Below, in pieces: positions 1 through 8,738 of a stretch of DNA of 64,000 nucleotides. The notes beneath the pieces are model-generated. The model saw nothing but the letters and a program-made list of their open reading frames with translations. It had not been told where the DNA came from and did not search any database. A program made the position numbers and the translations under genes. Source of the stretch: Flavobacteriaceae bacterium S0862 (GTDB lineage Bacteria; Bacteroidota; Bacteroidia; Flavobacteriales; Flavobacteriaceae); contig JALKAW010000005.1 of NCBI GenBank assembly GCA_023015825.1, forward strand, positions 186,001 to 250,000, given 5' to 3'. Position 1 is the stretch's first letter. Each line of letters begins with the position of its first letter.

Positions 1-1165
1 GCTATGCAGTCCAGACCTGTTTGAAAAACTATTTTTAAAGATACTGTCTTGTTGCTGAATGGTTGCGCCCAGTTCCGTAAAGAAATTCTCATTATTTAAT
101 TGTCCACCAGCATTCATCCCAACAGGGTTTCCAGCCATGTCCATATTCATCATATATTTGATTTTGTCAATACTGCCTTCTTTTACAGCTTCAGTAACCA
201 TGTGACGAGAACCAAATAAGCCTTGTTCCTCGCCCATAAACATGACGAATTTCACTGTGCGTTTTGGCTTTAGTTTATTGGCTTGAAATGCACGAGCAAT
301 ATCTATGACTGCAAACGAACCAATACCATTATCTATCGCTCCTGTTGCTAAGTCCCAAGAGTCTAAATGACCTCCAATAACAATTTCTTCTTCGGGAATT
401 TCACTTCCTTTTAAAGTAGCAACTACATTTCTAGCGTTAATCATACTGCTATTATTAGTCATACTAATGGTTGCGGTTGATGAAGATGTTTTTAGCTTTT
501 CTTTTAATGCCATACCATCTTCTTTACCAATACATACAGCAGGAATAGGTAATAAAGCACCTGTTACTGATGCTGTTCCAGTAAGTAAAACACCATTATC
601 TACTTGATTAATGATGATAATCCCTATGGCACCATATTTTATAGCGATGGCAGATTTCTCACTTCGATGAAGATTGGTTAGTCCTTCTCCGCTATCAGGA
701 AGAATCCCAATGTACATTAAGGCTATTTTGCCTTTAACTGCGTCAGGATTTGCAGCATAATCAGCTTCCAATCCATTTCCCATATCGACAATGTTTCCAG
801 TAACTTTAGCTTCAATAGGAGAATGTCCTAAAGTGACAACCTTTGTGGCGTTTCCATCGATTTGTAAAGATACGTCACCACGAGACCACGCTTCAACAGC
901 AAAAGGTTGATACACCACATCATCAAAACCATACTCTTTGAATTTATTGTAAGCAAATGTTTCAGCTTTTGCACCATTTTCAGACCCTGTGAGTCGATGA
1001 CCAATAGTTTCTGAAGCAACTTTCAAATCTTTATATGCTTGAGAATTTGCTTTAATTTCAGAGTCTATTTTTGCAAATAATTCAGCGTTACTAAGCGCTT
1101 TTTCTTCCTTAGCACAAGAAAACGTGATGAAAGCAATTATTAAAAGAATTCCTAATTTTTTCATT
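1..1165 (-). CDS. M28 family zinc peptidase with PA-type insert, C-terminus cut by window edge
   Basis: Read on the minus strand, an ATG at 1163-1165 opens a frame that stays open to base 1, giving about 388 residues with the C-terminus missing. The N-terminus MKKLGILLIIAFITFSC resembles a lipoprotein signal. Residues after about 120 resemble a protease-associated (PA) domain, followed by an M28 core with GGHLDSWD (zinc His/Asp), AIDNG (bridging Asp) and MGEEQGLFGS (catalytic and metal Glu). M28 enzymes are di-zinc aminopeptidases or carboxypeptidases, so extracytoplasmic peptide degradation is likely; the exact specificity is not visible. It is divergent from pepP across a 248-base gap. Confidence 0.9.
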
Positions 1166-1231
1166 TTTGAATAGTGTTTGTTTTTGGTTGGTTAAAAAGA
1201 AAGTGGAAATTAATTAAATCAATAGTAACTG

Positions 1232-1259
1232 CCAAGTATTTAATTAAAATAACACTTGG
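1232..1259. promoter_or_regulatory. Inverted repeat upstream of M28 peptidase gene
   Basis: CCAAGT at 1232-1237 is matched by its complement ACTTGG at 1254-1259, flanking an AT-rich centre that is itself partly palindromic. It lies about 70 bases upstream of the M28 gene start. This could be an operator, but nothing identifies a binding protein. Confidence 0.3.
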
Positions 1260-1310
1260 TTAAAGTATGTTTTTTATTTCTATTAGGTAATGGTTACATT
1301 TGTTACTCAT

Positions 1311-1419
1311 TAAATATTTGAACATGAAACATCAACAATTAAATTTTCGATATCCAAGAAAATAATTTTATAGATGTTACATGTGACCATTTAAAAACAA
1401 TAAATATTTGCACATGAAA
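1311..1419 (+). repeat. Imperfect direct repeat of the pepP start region
   Basis: TAAATATTTGAACATGAAA at 1311-1329 recurs as TAAATATTTGCACATGAAA at 1401-1419 (18 of 19 bases). A further similarity follows each copy (ATATCCAA at 1350 and at 1429). The second copy carries the pepP start codon. The first opens a frame of only 13 codons (1324-1365), so it looks like a decayed duplicate of the gene start. Confidence 0.6.
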
Positions 1420-2706
1420 TACCATCCAATATCCAACAAACTTTTTATAAAAAATAGAGCAAAATTTGTAGCTCAAATGAAACCAAAAGCTATTGCAGTT
1501 TTTAATTCCAATGATATTTTTACAACTGGTGCAGATAGCACAATGCCTTTTGAGCAACATAGCGATATTTTTTATTTAAGTGGTGTTGACCAAGAAGAAA
1601 GTATTTTACTTTTATTTCCAGATGCCATGGACAAGGCACATCGTGAAGTACTTTTTGTAAGAGAAACTAACGACCATATAGCTATTTGGGAAGGTGCAAA
1701 ACTTACTAAAGAACAGGCAATACAAACTTCTGGAGTAGAAACAGTGTATTGGCTAAGTGATTTTGACAAAGTGTTTTTTGATTTAATGACTGAAGCTGAA
1801 ACCATTTATTTTAATACAAACGAACATTATCGTCAAGCGGTTGAATTAGAATCACGTGAAGCACGTTTTATAAAAACAGTCAAAAACAAGTTTCCAGCGC
1901 ATAGTTGGGCAAAAAGCTTCCCTATTTTACAAAATATTCGCGGTGTAAAAGAACCTGAAGAAATAGAGCTTTTGCAAACGGCTTGCAATATTACTCAAAA
2001 AGGATTTAGACGTATTCTTGATTTTGTAAAACCTGGTGTAATGGAATACGAAATTGAAGCAGAATTTATGCATGAATTTCTAAGAAATAGATCTAAAGGG
2101 TTTGCTTACACGCCAATAATTGGTTCTGGATTTAACGCATGTGTGTTACATTATATTGAGAATAATCAAGCCTGTAAAGATGGCGATATGTTATTGATGG
2201 ATGTTGGTGCAGAGTATGCTAATTATTCTAGTGATATGACGCGCACCATTCCAGTGAATGGACGATTTACAGATAGGCAAAGAGCAGTATATAATGCCGT
2301 AAATCGGGTAAAAGATGAAGCTACTAAAATGTTAGTTCCTGGAACAATTTGGGCAGACTACCATGTTGAGGTTGGTAAATTAATGACCTCAGAATTATTA
2401 GGCTTAGGATTATTAGATAAGGCAGATGTACAGAACGAAGACCCAAAATGGCCAGCATATAAAAAGTATTTTATGCACGGAACTTCACATCATATGGGAT
2501 TAGATACTCATGATTATGGCGAATTAAAAACACGAATGAAAGCCAATATGGTATTTACTGTGGAACCTGGAATATATATCCAAGAAGAAAGTATGGGAAT
2601 TAGATTGGAGGATGATGTTATAATTCAAGAAACCGGAGAACCATTTAATCTTATGAAAAACATTCCAATTGAGGTAGACGAAATAGAAGATTTGATGAAT
2701 AAATAG
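1414..2706 (+). CDS. pepP: Xaa-Pro aminopeptidase (M24B)
   Basis: Cytosolic metallopeptidase that removes N-terminal residues preceding proline. The N-terminal third matches the aminopeptidase P N-terminal domain. The C-terminal pita-bread M24 domain shows the five metal ligands in order: Asp in MDVGAEY, Asp in SSDMTRT, His in HGTSHHMG, Glu in VEPGIYI and Glu in IRLEDD. Length (430 residues) is normal for the family. I chose the ATG at 1414 over an in-frame TTG at 1408 because ATG is standard and the frame begins MKYHPISN. It is monocistronic, ending in a hairpin terminator shared with the convergent gene. Confidence 0.95.
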   Translation: MKYHPISNKLFIKNRAKFVAQMKPKAIAVFNSNDIFTTGADSTMPFEQHSDIFYLSGVDQEESILLLFPDAMDKAHREVLFVRETNDHIAIWEGAKLTKEQAIQTSGVETVYWLSDFDKVFFDLMTEAETIYFNTNEHYRQAVELESREARFIKTVKNKFPAHSWAKSFPILQNIRGVKEPEEIELLQTACNITQKGFRRILDFVKPGVMEYEIEAEFMHEFLRNRSKGFAYTPIIGSGFNACVLHYIENNQACKDGDMLLMDVGAEYANYSSDMTRTIPVNGRFTDRQRAVYNAVNRVKDEATKMLVPGTIWADYHVEVGKLMTSELLGLGLLDKADVQNEDPKWPAYKKYFMHGTSHHMGLDTHDYGELKTRMKANMVFTVEPGIYIQEESMGIRLEDDVIIQETGEPFNLMKNIPIEVDEIEDLMNK

Positions 2707-2710
2707 ATAA

Positions 2711-2743
2711 AAAAAAAGTCCACTTTAAAGTGGACTTTTTTTA
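2711..2743. terminator. Bidirectional terminator between pepP and metal-binding lipoprotein gene
   Basis: A perfect dyad AGTCCACTTTAAAGTGGACT (2717-2736) is preceded by an A-run and followed by a T-run, so it works in both directions. It lies 10 bases after the pepP stop and ends 16 bases from the stop of the convergent gene. Confidence 0.9.
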
Positions 2744-2758
2744 TTCTAAATTAAAGAA

Positions 2759-3274
2759 CTAAGCTTTTCCTTTCTTTTCAGCACAACATGCCTTAGTGCA
2801 ATTTTCAGCACATTCTTTTTTCTCAATTTCGGTTTTGTCTTTACAGCAAGCCATAGTACAATTTTCATCGCATTCTTTGTCTTTCTTAGCCGAAAACTCC
2901 TTTACAGTTTTCATCTCGCTCACTTTATAAATATCAGCCGATTTAGTTACTGCTTCCTCTAAGGATGTATGGTTAACCATGGCTTCATCATATTCAACCA
3001 TAGCTAGTTTATTGTTAAAATCTACCTTAGCAGATTTCACACCATCCATTTTATTAATGTTTTTTTCGATAAGCTTTGCGCATCCAATTTCGCAAGTCAT
3101 ACCATCAATAGTGAATTCCGTCCTTACAAAATTAGCATCAAGATTTAATACTTTTTCTGTTTTTACAGCCATATCAGTTTCAACAGTTTTTACTTCAGGA
3201 TTTGTCTCGTTTTTACAAGAAATTATTAGAGCCATTACCATAACAAGCGCTAAAATGTTTTTAAATGTCTTCAT
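2759..3274 (-). CDS. HMA-domain lipoprotein with duplicated cysteine module
   Basis: A 171-residue exported protein. The signal peptide ends in a lipobox-like IISC (C20). Residues about 50-120 look like a heavy-metal-associated (HMA) fold, with DGMTCEIGC carrying Cys61 and Cys65: a CxxxC spacing rather than the usual CxxC. The C-terminal 40 residues hold two copies of an 11-residue module, ECDENCTMACC (134-144) and ECAENCTKACC (154-164), each with four cysteines, separated by charged linkers. A periplasmic metal-binding or buffering role, for copper or another soft metal, is inferred. No metal ATPase is adjacent. Confidence 0.85.
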   Translation of the reverse strand: MKTFKNILALVMVMALIISCKNETNPEVKTVETDMAVKTEKVLNLDANFVRTEFTIDGMTCEIGCAKLIEKNINKMDGVKSAKVDFNNKLAMVEYDEAMVNHTSLEEAVTKSADIYKVSEMKTVKEFSAKKDKECDENCTMACCKDKTEIEKKECAENCTKACCAEKKGKA

Positions 3275-3298
3275 AGGTTTTAAATATTAGATTATCTA

Positions 3299-3306
3299 CA
3301 AAATTA
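3299..3306 (-). promoter_or_regulatory. Promoter -7 element for HMA lipoprotein gene
   Basis: On the minus strand this reads TAATTTTG, fitting the Bacteroidetes TAnnTTTG -7 consensus. It is 24 bases upstream of the start codon. No convincing -33 TTG is seen. Confidence 0.45.
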
Positions 3307-3362
3307 CGAATAATTGCTGTTATTTGCACTTAAATGTATGGTTTTTAGACAATTTATAATCA

Positions 3363-4238
3363 ATGCACTCAGGAAATAAAAAATGGCTTTATCTTGTAAT
3401 TCTATCTCTAATTTGGGGAAGTTCTTTCATACTCATAAAAAAGAGTTTAATTGGTCTAACGCCTTTACAGTTAGGAGCATTGAGAATTATTATTTCTGGA
3501 TGCTTTATTTTTATTTTTGGGTTTTATACTATTAAAAACATTACAAAAACTCAATGGAAATGGTTAATTATTTCGGGTCTTTTAGGTACGTTTTTCCCTG
3601 TGTTTTTGTTTGCTTACGCCGAAACTGAAATTGATAGCGCAGTAGCTTCGATTTTAAATTCACTTACGCCATTAAATACCATTTTATTAGGTTTTGCCAT
3701 TTTTAAAATAGCTTCATCTAAAAGGCAAATAATGGGAGTGATTATTGGTTTTATTGGCACTGCTTTGTTGATTATAAAAGGCGCAGACTTGAATCCAGAC
3801 CAAAATTATTTATACGCTGGACTTGTGGTAATTTCGTCTGTTATGTATGGTATAAATGTCAATATTATAAAGAAACATTTACAAGATGTAAAAGCCATTA
3901 CAATTGCAGTTGGAAATTTTACTGCGATAATAATTCCAGCAATAATAGTATTATTATCAACCGATTTTTTTGAGAAAGCAGATTTTAACAACGAAGATTT
4001 TGCTATGTCAATGCTTTATATTGTCATTTTATCGGCTTTTGGAACTGCCTTAGCTAAAGTATTGTTCAATAAATTAGTGCAAATGGCGACGCCAGTTTTT
4101 GCATCATCCGTCACTTACTCTATGCCTTTGGTTGCTTTAATGTGGGGAATTTTAGATGGCGAAAATTTTAGTGTTTTACAGGCGTTGGCAACAATTTTAA
4201 TTTTATTAGGCATTTATCTTGCCAATAAGCGAAATTAG
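3363..4238 (+). CDS. EamA-family (DMT) transporter
   Basis: A 291-residue integral membrane protein with about ten hydrophobic segments in two EamA repeats. The N-terminal signature IWGSSFILIKKSL is typical of DMT-superfamily permeases. Family members export amino acids, metabolites or drugs across the inner membrane; the substrate cannot be read from the sequence. The ATG at 3363 is the only good start. It precedes rplU on the same strand, but rplU has its own promoter, so it is probably a separate unit. A second, different EamA protein lies at 29.2-30.1 kb. Confidence 0.88.
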   Translation: MHSGNKKWLYLVILSLIWGSSFILIKKSLIGLTPLQLGALRIIISGCFIFIFGFYTIKNITKTQWKWLIISGLLGTFFPVFLFAYAETEIDSAVASILNSLTPLNTILLGFAIFKIASSKRQIMGVIIGFIGTALLIIKGADLNPDQNYLYAGLVVISSVMYGINVNIIKKHLQDVKAITIAVGNFTAIIIPAIIVLLSTDFFEKADFNNEDFAMSMLYIVILSAFGTALAKVLFNKLVQMATPVFASSVTYSMPLVALMWGILDGENFSVLQALATILILLGIYLANKRN

Positions 4239-4274
4239 ACTTTAGATTTTTAGCATATTAAATACTTTAAAACG

Positions 4275-4305
4275 TTTGTAGATTAATTATTTAGCAGTAT
4301 ATTTG
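4275..4305 (+). promoter_or_regulatory. rplU-rpmA promoter
   Basis: TTTG (4275-4278), a 19-base spacer and TATATTTG (4298-4305) form a textbook Bacteroidetes -33/-7 promoter. Transcription should start around 4312, giving a leader of about 35 bases before the rplU ATG. Confidence 0.85.
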
Positions 4306-4347
4306 CACTCATTTTTGAACAAAATTAATTAATATAAACGTTACGCT

Positions 4348-4896
4348 ATGTACGCAATTGTAGAGATAGCAGGGCAACAATTTAAAGTTGAAAAAGACCA
4401 AAAAGTCTTTGTTCATCGTTTACAAACAGAAGAGGGTAAGAAAGTTTCTTTCGATAACGTACTTTTGTTAAGTGATGGTGACAAAGTTACTGTAGGCGCC
4501 CCAGCTATAGGCGGAGCACAAGTAAGTGCAAAAGTCTTAAAGCACCTTAAAGGTGATAAAGTAATAGTTTTCAAGAAGAAAAGACGTAAAGGTTACCGTG
4601 TTAAAAATGGACACAGACAATCTTTAACTGAAATTCAAATTGAAGGAATTGTTGCTTCAGGAGCAAAACCAGCTAAAGCTGAAAAAGCGGCTCCAGTAAA
4701 AAAGGAAACTAAAAAAGCTGAACCAAAAGCAAAAGCTGCTCCAAAGGCAGAAGCTAAACCAGCCGCTAAAAAAGTAGAAGCTACTCAAGATTTAAGCAAA
4801 ATGACTGTTGCAGAATTGAAAGAGATGGCTAAAGCAAAAGGAATTACAGGTATTTCTGGAATGAAGAAAGCCGATTTAATTGCTGCTTTAAGTTAA
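4348..4896 (+). CDS. rplU: 50S ribosomal protein L21 with C-terminal Rho-N-like extension
   Basis: Residues 1-103 are a normal L21 (MYAIVEIAGQQFKVEKDQ start; basic FKKKRRKGYRVKNGHRQ rRNA-binding stretch). The protein continues to 182 residues with a Lys/Ala/Pro linker (about 110-145) and a final globular segment beginning DLSKMTVAELKEMAKAKGI. That segment resembles the Rho N-terminal or SAP helix-extended-helix motif. L21 is usually about 100 residues, so the tail is an added nucleic-acid-binding-type module. It is followed by rpmA 26 bases later, the standard ribosomal operon. Confidence 0.96.
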   Translation: MYAIVEIAGQQFKVEKDQKVFVHRLQTEEGKKVSFDNVLLLSDGDKVTVGAPAIGGAQVSAKVLKHLKGDKVIVFKKKRRKGYRVKNGHRQSLTEIQIEGIVASGAKPAKAEKAAPVKKETKKAEPKAKAAPKAEAKPAAKKVEATQDLSKMTVAELKEMAKAKGITGISGMKKADLIAALS

Positions 4897-4922
4897 TTTT
4901 AATAATCTAAAATCGAAATAAA

Positions 4923-5183
4923 ATGGCACATAAAAAAGGAGTCGGAAGTTCGAAGAATGGTAGAGAATCAGAATCGAAACGCTTAGGTGTTAAGATATTT
5001 GGTGGTCAAGCTGCAATAGCTGGAAACATTATCATTAGACAAAGAGGAAACACACATCACCCAGGTGAGAATGTATACCAAGGAAAAGATCATACTTTAC
5101 ATGCTAAAGTTGATGGACTTGTAAAATTTACAAAGAAAAAAGATAATAAGTCTTATGTTTCTATTGAGCCTTTTGAGGCTTAA
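4923..5183 (+). CDS. rpmA: 50S ribosomal protein L27
   Basis: An 86-residue L27 beginning [16 protein letters not shown] and containing the [16 protein letters not shown] core. The N-terminus sits near the peptidyl-transferase centre in ribosomes. It has no cleavable N-terminal leader of the Firmicutes type, since glycine-rich residues follow the start directly. It is co-transcribed with rplU and ends at a strong hairpin terminator. Confidence 0.98.
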   Translation: MAHKKGVGSSKNGRESESKRLGVKIFGGQAAIAGNIIIRQRGNTHHPGENVYQGKDHTLHAKVDGLVKFTKKKDNKSYVSIEPFEA

Positions 5184-5208
5184 GAAACATTTTCTTGATA
5201 CAATATAT

Positions 5209-5240
5209 AAACCCTTTCTGTAAATAGAAAGGGTTTTTTG
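5209..5240 (+). terminator. Terminator of rplU-rpmA
   Basis: AAACCCTTTCT (5209-5219) pairs with AGAAAGGGTTT (5226-5236) around a six-base loop, followed by a T-run. It lies 25 bases after the rpmA stop. Confidence 0.92.
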
Positions 5241-5326
5241 TTTTTTATCATTTAATACATTAGTTTTAATGTGCTATAAATCTTTCTTCTAAAGTAATCT
5301 ATTTTCATAACTAACTAATTTAAAAA

Positions 5327-5806
5327 ATGAATAAAACTTTTTATTATGCATTCATCTTGTCTATGTTCACTTGTGTTGAACTTAGTGCTCAAGATACTGT
5401 TAATGCCTCTGGAGGAGATGCTATTGGAACGGGTGGTTCCATAAATTATTCTATTGGGCAACTTATTATCAATAGCGACAAAGGAACTAATGGTTCTGTA
5501 AGTCCAGGAGTACAGCATTCTATTGAATTACTAACTTTAGGTATTGACGATGATTTAGAAATAGTAACATCTTTAACCGTCCATCCAAATCCAACTTCTA
5601 ACCATTTAAAAATCAAATTAGACCTTGAAAGTTATGATGGTTTATCATATCAGTTGTATAATGTCAATGGAAGCCTTATTCAATCGGCGAAAATAGAGCG
5701 GAACAATTTTAAAGTGTCCATGTCTACTTTGCCAACAGCGATTTACATTTTAAACATTAAAAAGCTAAACAACAATTTAAAAACATTTAGAATTATTAAA
5801 CAATAA
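5327..5806 (+). CDS. Small T9SS type A sorting-domain protein
   Basis: A 159-residue secreted protein. The signal peptide ends near ELSAQ. A mature region with GGDAIGTGGSINYSIGQ is followed, from about residue 85, by a T9SS C-terminal sorting domain (VHPNPTSNHLKIKL, LYNVNGSLI, PTAIYILNIKK). Such domains direct export across the outer membrane by the type IX machinery and are then cleaved. The mature part is a family I know only from Bacteroidetes, and its function is unknown. The next gene starts six bases after its stop, so the two are almost certainly co-expressed. Confidence 0.85.
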   Translation: MNKTFYYAFILSMFTCVELSAQDTVNASGGDAIGTGGSINYSIGQLIINSDKGTNGSVSPGVQHSIELLTLGIDDDLEIVTSLTVHPNPTSNHLKIKLDLESYDGLSYQLYNVNGSLIQSAKIERNNFKVSMSTLPTAIYILNIKKLNNNLKTFRIIKQ

Positions 5807-5812
5807 CCAACA

Positions 5813-6700
5813 ATGAAAAAACAATTACTATTATTTTTTATAGGTATTTTAGCGATGAGTACTTATAGCCAATCACCAGAAAAATTTAGTTATCAAGCAA
5901 TTATTAGAGATGCGGGAGATGCTATTGTAGCCAATACAGGAATAGGTATGCAAATAAGCATATTAAAAGGTTCTGCAGGAGGCACTGCTGTTTATGTTGA
6001 AACACATTCACCAACAACCAATGCTAATGGCTTGGTAACGTTAGAAATTGGAGGCGGCTCTGTTGTTTCCGGAACATTTGCTGATATTGACTGGTCTAAC
6101 GATTCATATTTCATAAAAACTGAAACCGACCCATCTGGAGGTACTAGTTATACTATTACAGGGACAAGCCAATTATTAAGTGTGCCTTATGCATTACACG
6201 CAAAAACTACAGACACACCTATAACAAAGGTTTTTATAGATCAAGTTTCAAGAGATGTTACTGAAAACCCTTGGGTTTTAGGACCTACCTTTGAAACTGT
6301 ATCTGGATTCAAAGCTGGCTCATTAGTAAAGTTAACTTATAATGTACCTTCAAGAACTAATGCGAATGTAGGTGCTTGGGGAGGGCTATATATTGAGCCG
6401 CAAATTTCATTTGATGGTGGAGCATCATGGGAAAGTTTAGGATCATCTGGATTTGATGGAAATATTATGGTTCGACAATCTGAAAGTATTGGAACTTACA
6501 ATAATACACTTTTAATTGACCCTAACAAGACCACAAGCTTTACGGTTAAAATTAGGTTTTACTTTAGGTCATATCAACAACCAACCACAATTAATGGAAA
6601 CCATGACATTAATAATATTAGCGGGACAGCACCATTGGTGTCTGGAGATAATGGGACACAACATTATACGAAAGTGATTGTTGAGGAAGTTTTCCAATAA
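5813..6700 (+). CDS. Exported protein of unknown function, Bacteroidetes conserved N-domain
   Basis: A 295-residue protein with a signal peptide (MKKQLLLFFIGILAMSTYSQ). The first 125 residues are a conserved domain seen in many Bacteroidetes secreted proteins: start KFSYQAIIRDAGDAIV, end LLSVPYALHAKT. The remainder is beta-rich and includes TYNVPSRTNANVGAWGGLYIEP. It has no sorting domain of its own, so it probably stays in the periplasm or on the surface, or works with the T9SS cargo encoded just upstream. The biochemical role is not recognisable. Confidence 0.8.
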   Translation: MKKQLLLFFIGILAMSTYSQSPEKFSYQAIIRDAGDAIVANTGIGMQISILKGSAGGTAVYVETHSPTTNANGLVTLEIGGGSVVSGTFADIDWSNDSYFIKTETDPSGGTSYTITGTSQLLSVPYALHAKTTDTPITKVFIDQVSRDVTENPWVLGPTFETVSGFKAGSLVKLTYNVPSRTNANVGAWGGLYIEPQISFDGGASWESLGSSGFDGNIMVRQSESIGTYNNTLLIDPNKTTSFTVKIRFYFRSYQQPTTINGNHDINNISGTAPLVSGDNGTQHYTKVIVEEVFQ

Positions 6701-6710
6701 GACTTAAAAT

Positions 6711-6741
6711 AAAAAATCACTCAAAATGAGTGGCTTTTTAT
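6711..6741. terminator. Terminator between convergent genes at 6.7 kb
   Basis: CACTCA (6718-6723) pairs with TGAGTG (6727-6732) around AAA, flanked by an A-run and a T-rich tail. It serves the 5.3-6.7 kb operon and possibly the opposing gene, whose stop lies inside the tail. Confidence 0.75.
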
Positions 6742-7208
6742 TTTATAATATCTCTAATTATTTTTAAATGATGATTGGTATGTAATTGCAAAAACCGAAT
6801 AGTTCTTTTTTTATGTAACACACCAAAAATAAAATGCTTAAAATGTGCATGTTTATGTGCTGATTTTAGCTTCTCGATATTTTGATAAGCCATTTTAAGT
6901 TGAGAATTTAAATCTTCAATAGAAATTATTTCTGGTGGTTTAACAAATTTTGGAGCCTTTACCCTTCCTCTGGGGAAATAGCCTATAGTAAAACACAGTA
7001 AACGCCATTTATTAAATTTACTTGAATGTAATTCGGGATTGGAATTCAATAAAGTTTCAGACACTAGATTAAATACTTTTAGAGAATGGCCAATTTGCCA
7101 CGCCACATCTGAGGTTGAAACAGCATCGTTCCTTTTATCTTTTAAAAGAATATAGCTTTCTAATTCTTTAATTATAGGAATAAGAATTTCAGGTTTTCGT
7201 TTAAACAT
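6738..7208 (-). CDS. DUF1569/DinB-like helical protein
   Basis: About 156 residues from an ATG at 7208. An upstream in-frame TTG at 7244 falls inside the ahcY terminator hairpin and is rejected. The pattern DVAWQIGHSL and, near the C-terminus, HFIFGVLHKKRT followed by LQLHTNHHLK resembles the DinB/DUF1569 four-helix superfamily, whose members use conserved histidines to bind a metal. Here His in IGHSL and the HTNHH cluster are candidate ligands. The substrate is unknown. It lies downstream of ahcY but is separated from it by a terminator. Confidence 0.7.
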   Translation of the reverse strand: MFKRKPEILIPIIKELESYILLKDKRNDAVSTSDVAWQIGHSLKVFNLVSETLLNSNPELHSSKFNKWRLLCFTIGYFPRGRVKAPKFVKPPEIISIEDLNSQLKMAYQNIEKLKSAHKHAHFKHFIFGVLHKKRTIRFLQLHTNHHLKIIRDIIK

Positions 7209-7221
7209 GCTGTAAGCTAAC

Positions 7222-7250
7222 AAAAAACCCTCACATTTCTGCAAGGGTTT
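7222..7250 (-). terminator. ahcY terminator
   Basis: On the minus strand AAACCCT (7250-7244) pairs with AGGGTTT (7231-7225) and is followed by a T-run. It lies about 36 bases after the ahcY stop and excludes the long start of the downstream gene. Confidence 0.85.
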
Positions 7251-7286
7251 AAATTAAAATGAGATTCCTGCCTTCGCAGCAATTTC

Positions 7287-8603
7287 TTAGTATCTATAAT
7301 ACTCAGGCTTATAAGGTCCTTCTTGTTTAACACCAATATAATCTGCTTGATCTTCACGTAATTCTGTAAGCTCAACACCAATTTTGGCTAAATGTAATTT
7401 TGCTACTTTTTCATCTAAGTGTTTAGGTAACATATACACTTTGTTTTCGTAAGCATCTCTGTTTGTCCAAAGTTCAATTTGAGCTAAGGTTTGGTTTGTA
7501 AATGAGTTACTCATTACAAAACTTGGATGACCAGTGGCACAACCTAAATTAACCAAACGACCTTGTGCTAAAATAATCACATCTTTACCGTTTACAGTGT
7601 ATTTGTCAACTTGAGGTTTAATGACATCTTTGGTATGACCATGATTCTTGTTTAACCATGCCATATCAATTTCATTATCAAAATGGCCAATGTTGCAAAC
7701 AATGGTTTTGTCTTTCATGGCCTCAAAATGTTGTCCTTGAACGATATCTTTATTACCAGTTGTTGTAATAACGATATCTGCTTTACCAACTACGGTCTCA
7801 AGTCTCTTCACTTCAAAACCATCCATAGCAGCTTGTAGAGCACAAATTGGATCAATTTCTGTAACAGTTACAATACTTCCAGCACCTTTAAATGAGGCAG
7901 CAGTACCTTTACCGACATCGCCATAGCCACAAACAACCACGCGTTTTCCAGCTAGCATAATATCTGTAGCACGTCTAATTGCATCAACAGCACTTTCCTT
8001 ACAACCATATTTGTTATCGAATTTAGACTTTGTAACACTATCGTTTACATTAATCGCAGGCATTGGTAATGTTCCATTTTCCATTCGTTCATATAATCTA
8101 TGAACTCCAGTAGTTGTTTCTTCACTTAAACCGTTAATACCATCAACTAATTCAGGATATTTATCTAAAACCATATTAGTTAAATCACCACCATCATCAA
8201 GAATCATATTTAATGGTTTACGGTCTTCACCAAAAAACAAGGTTTGTTCGATACACCAATCAAATTCTTCTTCAGTCATATCTTTCCATGCATATACAGC
8301 AGTTCCAGCATCAGCAATGGCAGCAGCAGCTTGATCTTGCGTTGAGAAAATATTGCAAGAACTCCAAGTAACTTCTGCTCCTAAAGCTTGTAAAGTTTCA
8401 ATTAGCACCGCTGTTTGAATAGTCATGTGTAAACAACCAGCAATACGTGCACCTTTTAATGGTTGCGAATCTTTATATTCTTCACGAAGACTCATTAATC
8501 CAGGCATTTCAGCTTCAGCTAATTCAATTTCTTTTCTTCCCCAAGCCGCAAGCGACATATCTTTAACTTTGTTAGCTACGTAAGGAATTGTTTTTGTGTT
8601 CAT
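7287..8603 (-). CDS. ahcY: Adenosylhomocysteinase
   Basis: A 438-residue S-adenosylhomocysteine hydrolase, the NAD-dependent cytosolic enzyme that splits S-adenosylhomocysteine into homocysteine and adenosine and so relieves inhibition of methyltransferases. Substrate-domain motifs include [17 protein letters not shown] and [16 protein letters not shown]. The NAD-binding Rossmann motif is [20 protein letters not shown], and the C-terminal KPEYYRY tail is the family's NAD-contacting end. Length is normal. It has its own promoter and terminator, so it is monocistronic. Confidence 0.98.
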   Translation of the reverse strand: MNTKTIPYVANKVKDMSLAAWGRKEIELAEAEMPGLMSLREEYKDSQPLKGARIAGCLHMTIQTAVLIETLQALGAEVTWSSCNIFSTQDQAAAAIADAGTAVYAWKDMTEEEFDWCIEQTLFFGEDRKPLNMILDDGGDLTNMVLDKYPELVDGINGLSEETTTGVHRLYERMENGTLPMPAINVNDSVTKSKFDNKYGCKESAVDAIRRATDIMLAGKRVVVCGYGDVGKGTAASFKGAGSIVTVTEIDPICALQAAMDGFEVKRLETVVGKADIVITTTGNKDIVQGQHFEAMKDKTIVCNIGHFDNEIDMAWLNKNHGHTKDVIKPQVDKYTVNGKDVIILAQGRLVNLGCATGHPSFVMSNSFTNQTLAQIELWTNRDAYENKVYMLPKHLDEKVAKLHLAKIGVELTELREDQADYIGVKQEGPYKPEYYRY

Positions 8604-8707
8604 ATAAGTATGTTTATCTATTTATTTTAAAGGCGTCAACTTTGGGTTTGGAACTTAAAATTAGTTAAATTCGCTATGTTAAAAATGCCAAATGCGCCTT
8701 TGCGCTG

Positions 8708-8715
8708 CAAAGATA
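8708..8715 (-). promoter_or_regulatory. ahcY promoter -7 element
   Basis: On the minus strand this reads TATCTTTG, a perfect TAnnTTTG match. It implies an ahcY leader of about 100 bases (8604-8702). I see no known SAH or SAM riboswitch signature there. No clear -33 is visible. Confidence 0.55.
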
Positions 8716-8738
8716 ACTATTAACTTTCAGAAAAGTAA

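Noticed and set aside
1324-1365. A 13-codon ORF upstream of pepP.
   Set aside because: Interpreted as part of a decayed duplicate of the pepP start region, not as a gene.
2979-3290. Open frame opposite the HMA lipoprotein gene.
   Set aside because: It is the antisense shadow of a well-supported gene, with no family resemblance and no promoter.
5327-6700. A possible phage-tail or contractile system, because the second protein resembles domains seen near tail-fibre-like proteins.
   Set aside because: No sheath, tube, baseplate or ATPase genes nearby; the upstream partner is a plain T9SS cargo.
8604-8700. A possible SAM or SAH riboswitch in the ahcY leader.
   Set aside because: Leader length is suitable, but I see none of the conserved SAH or SAM aptamer sequences.
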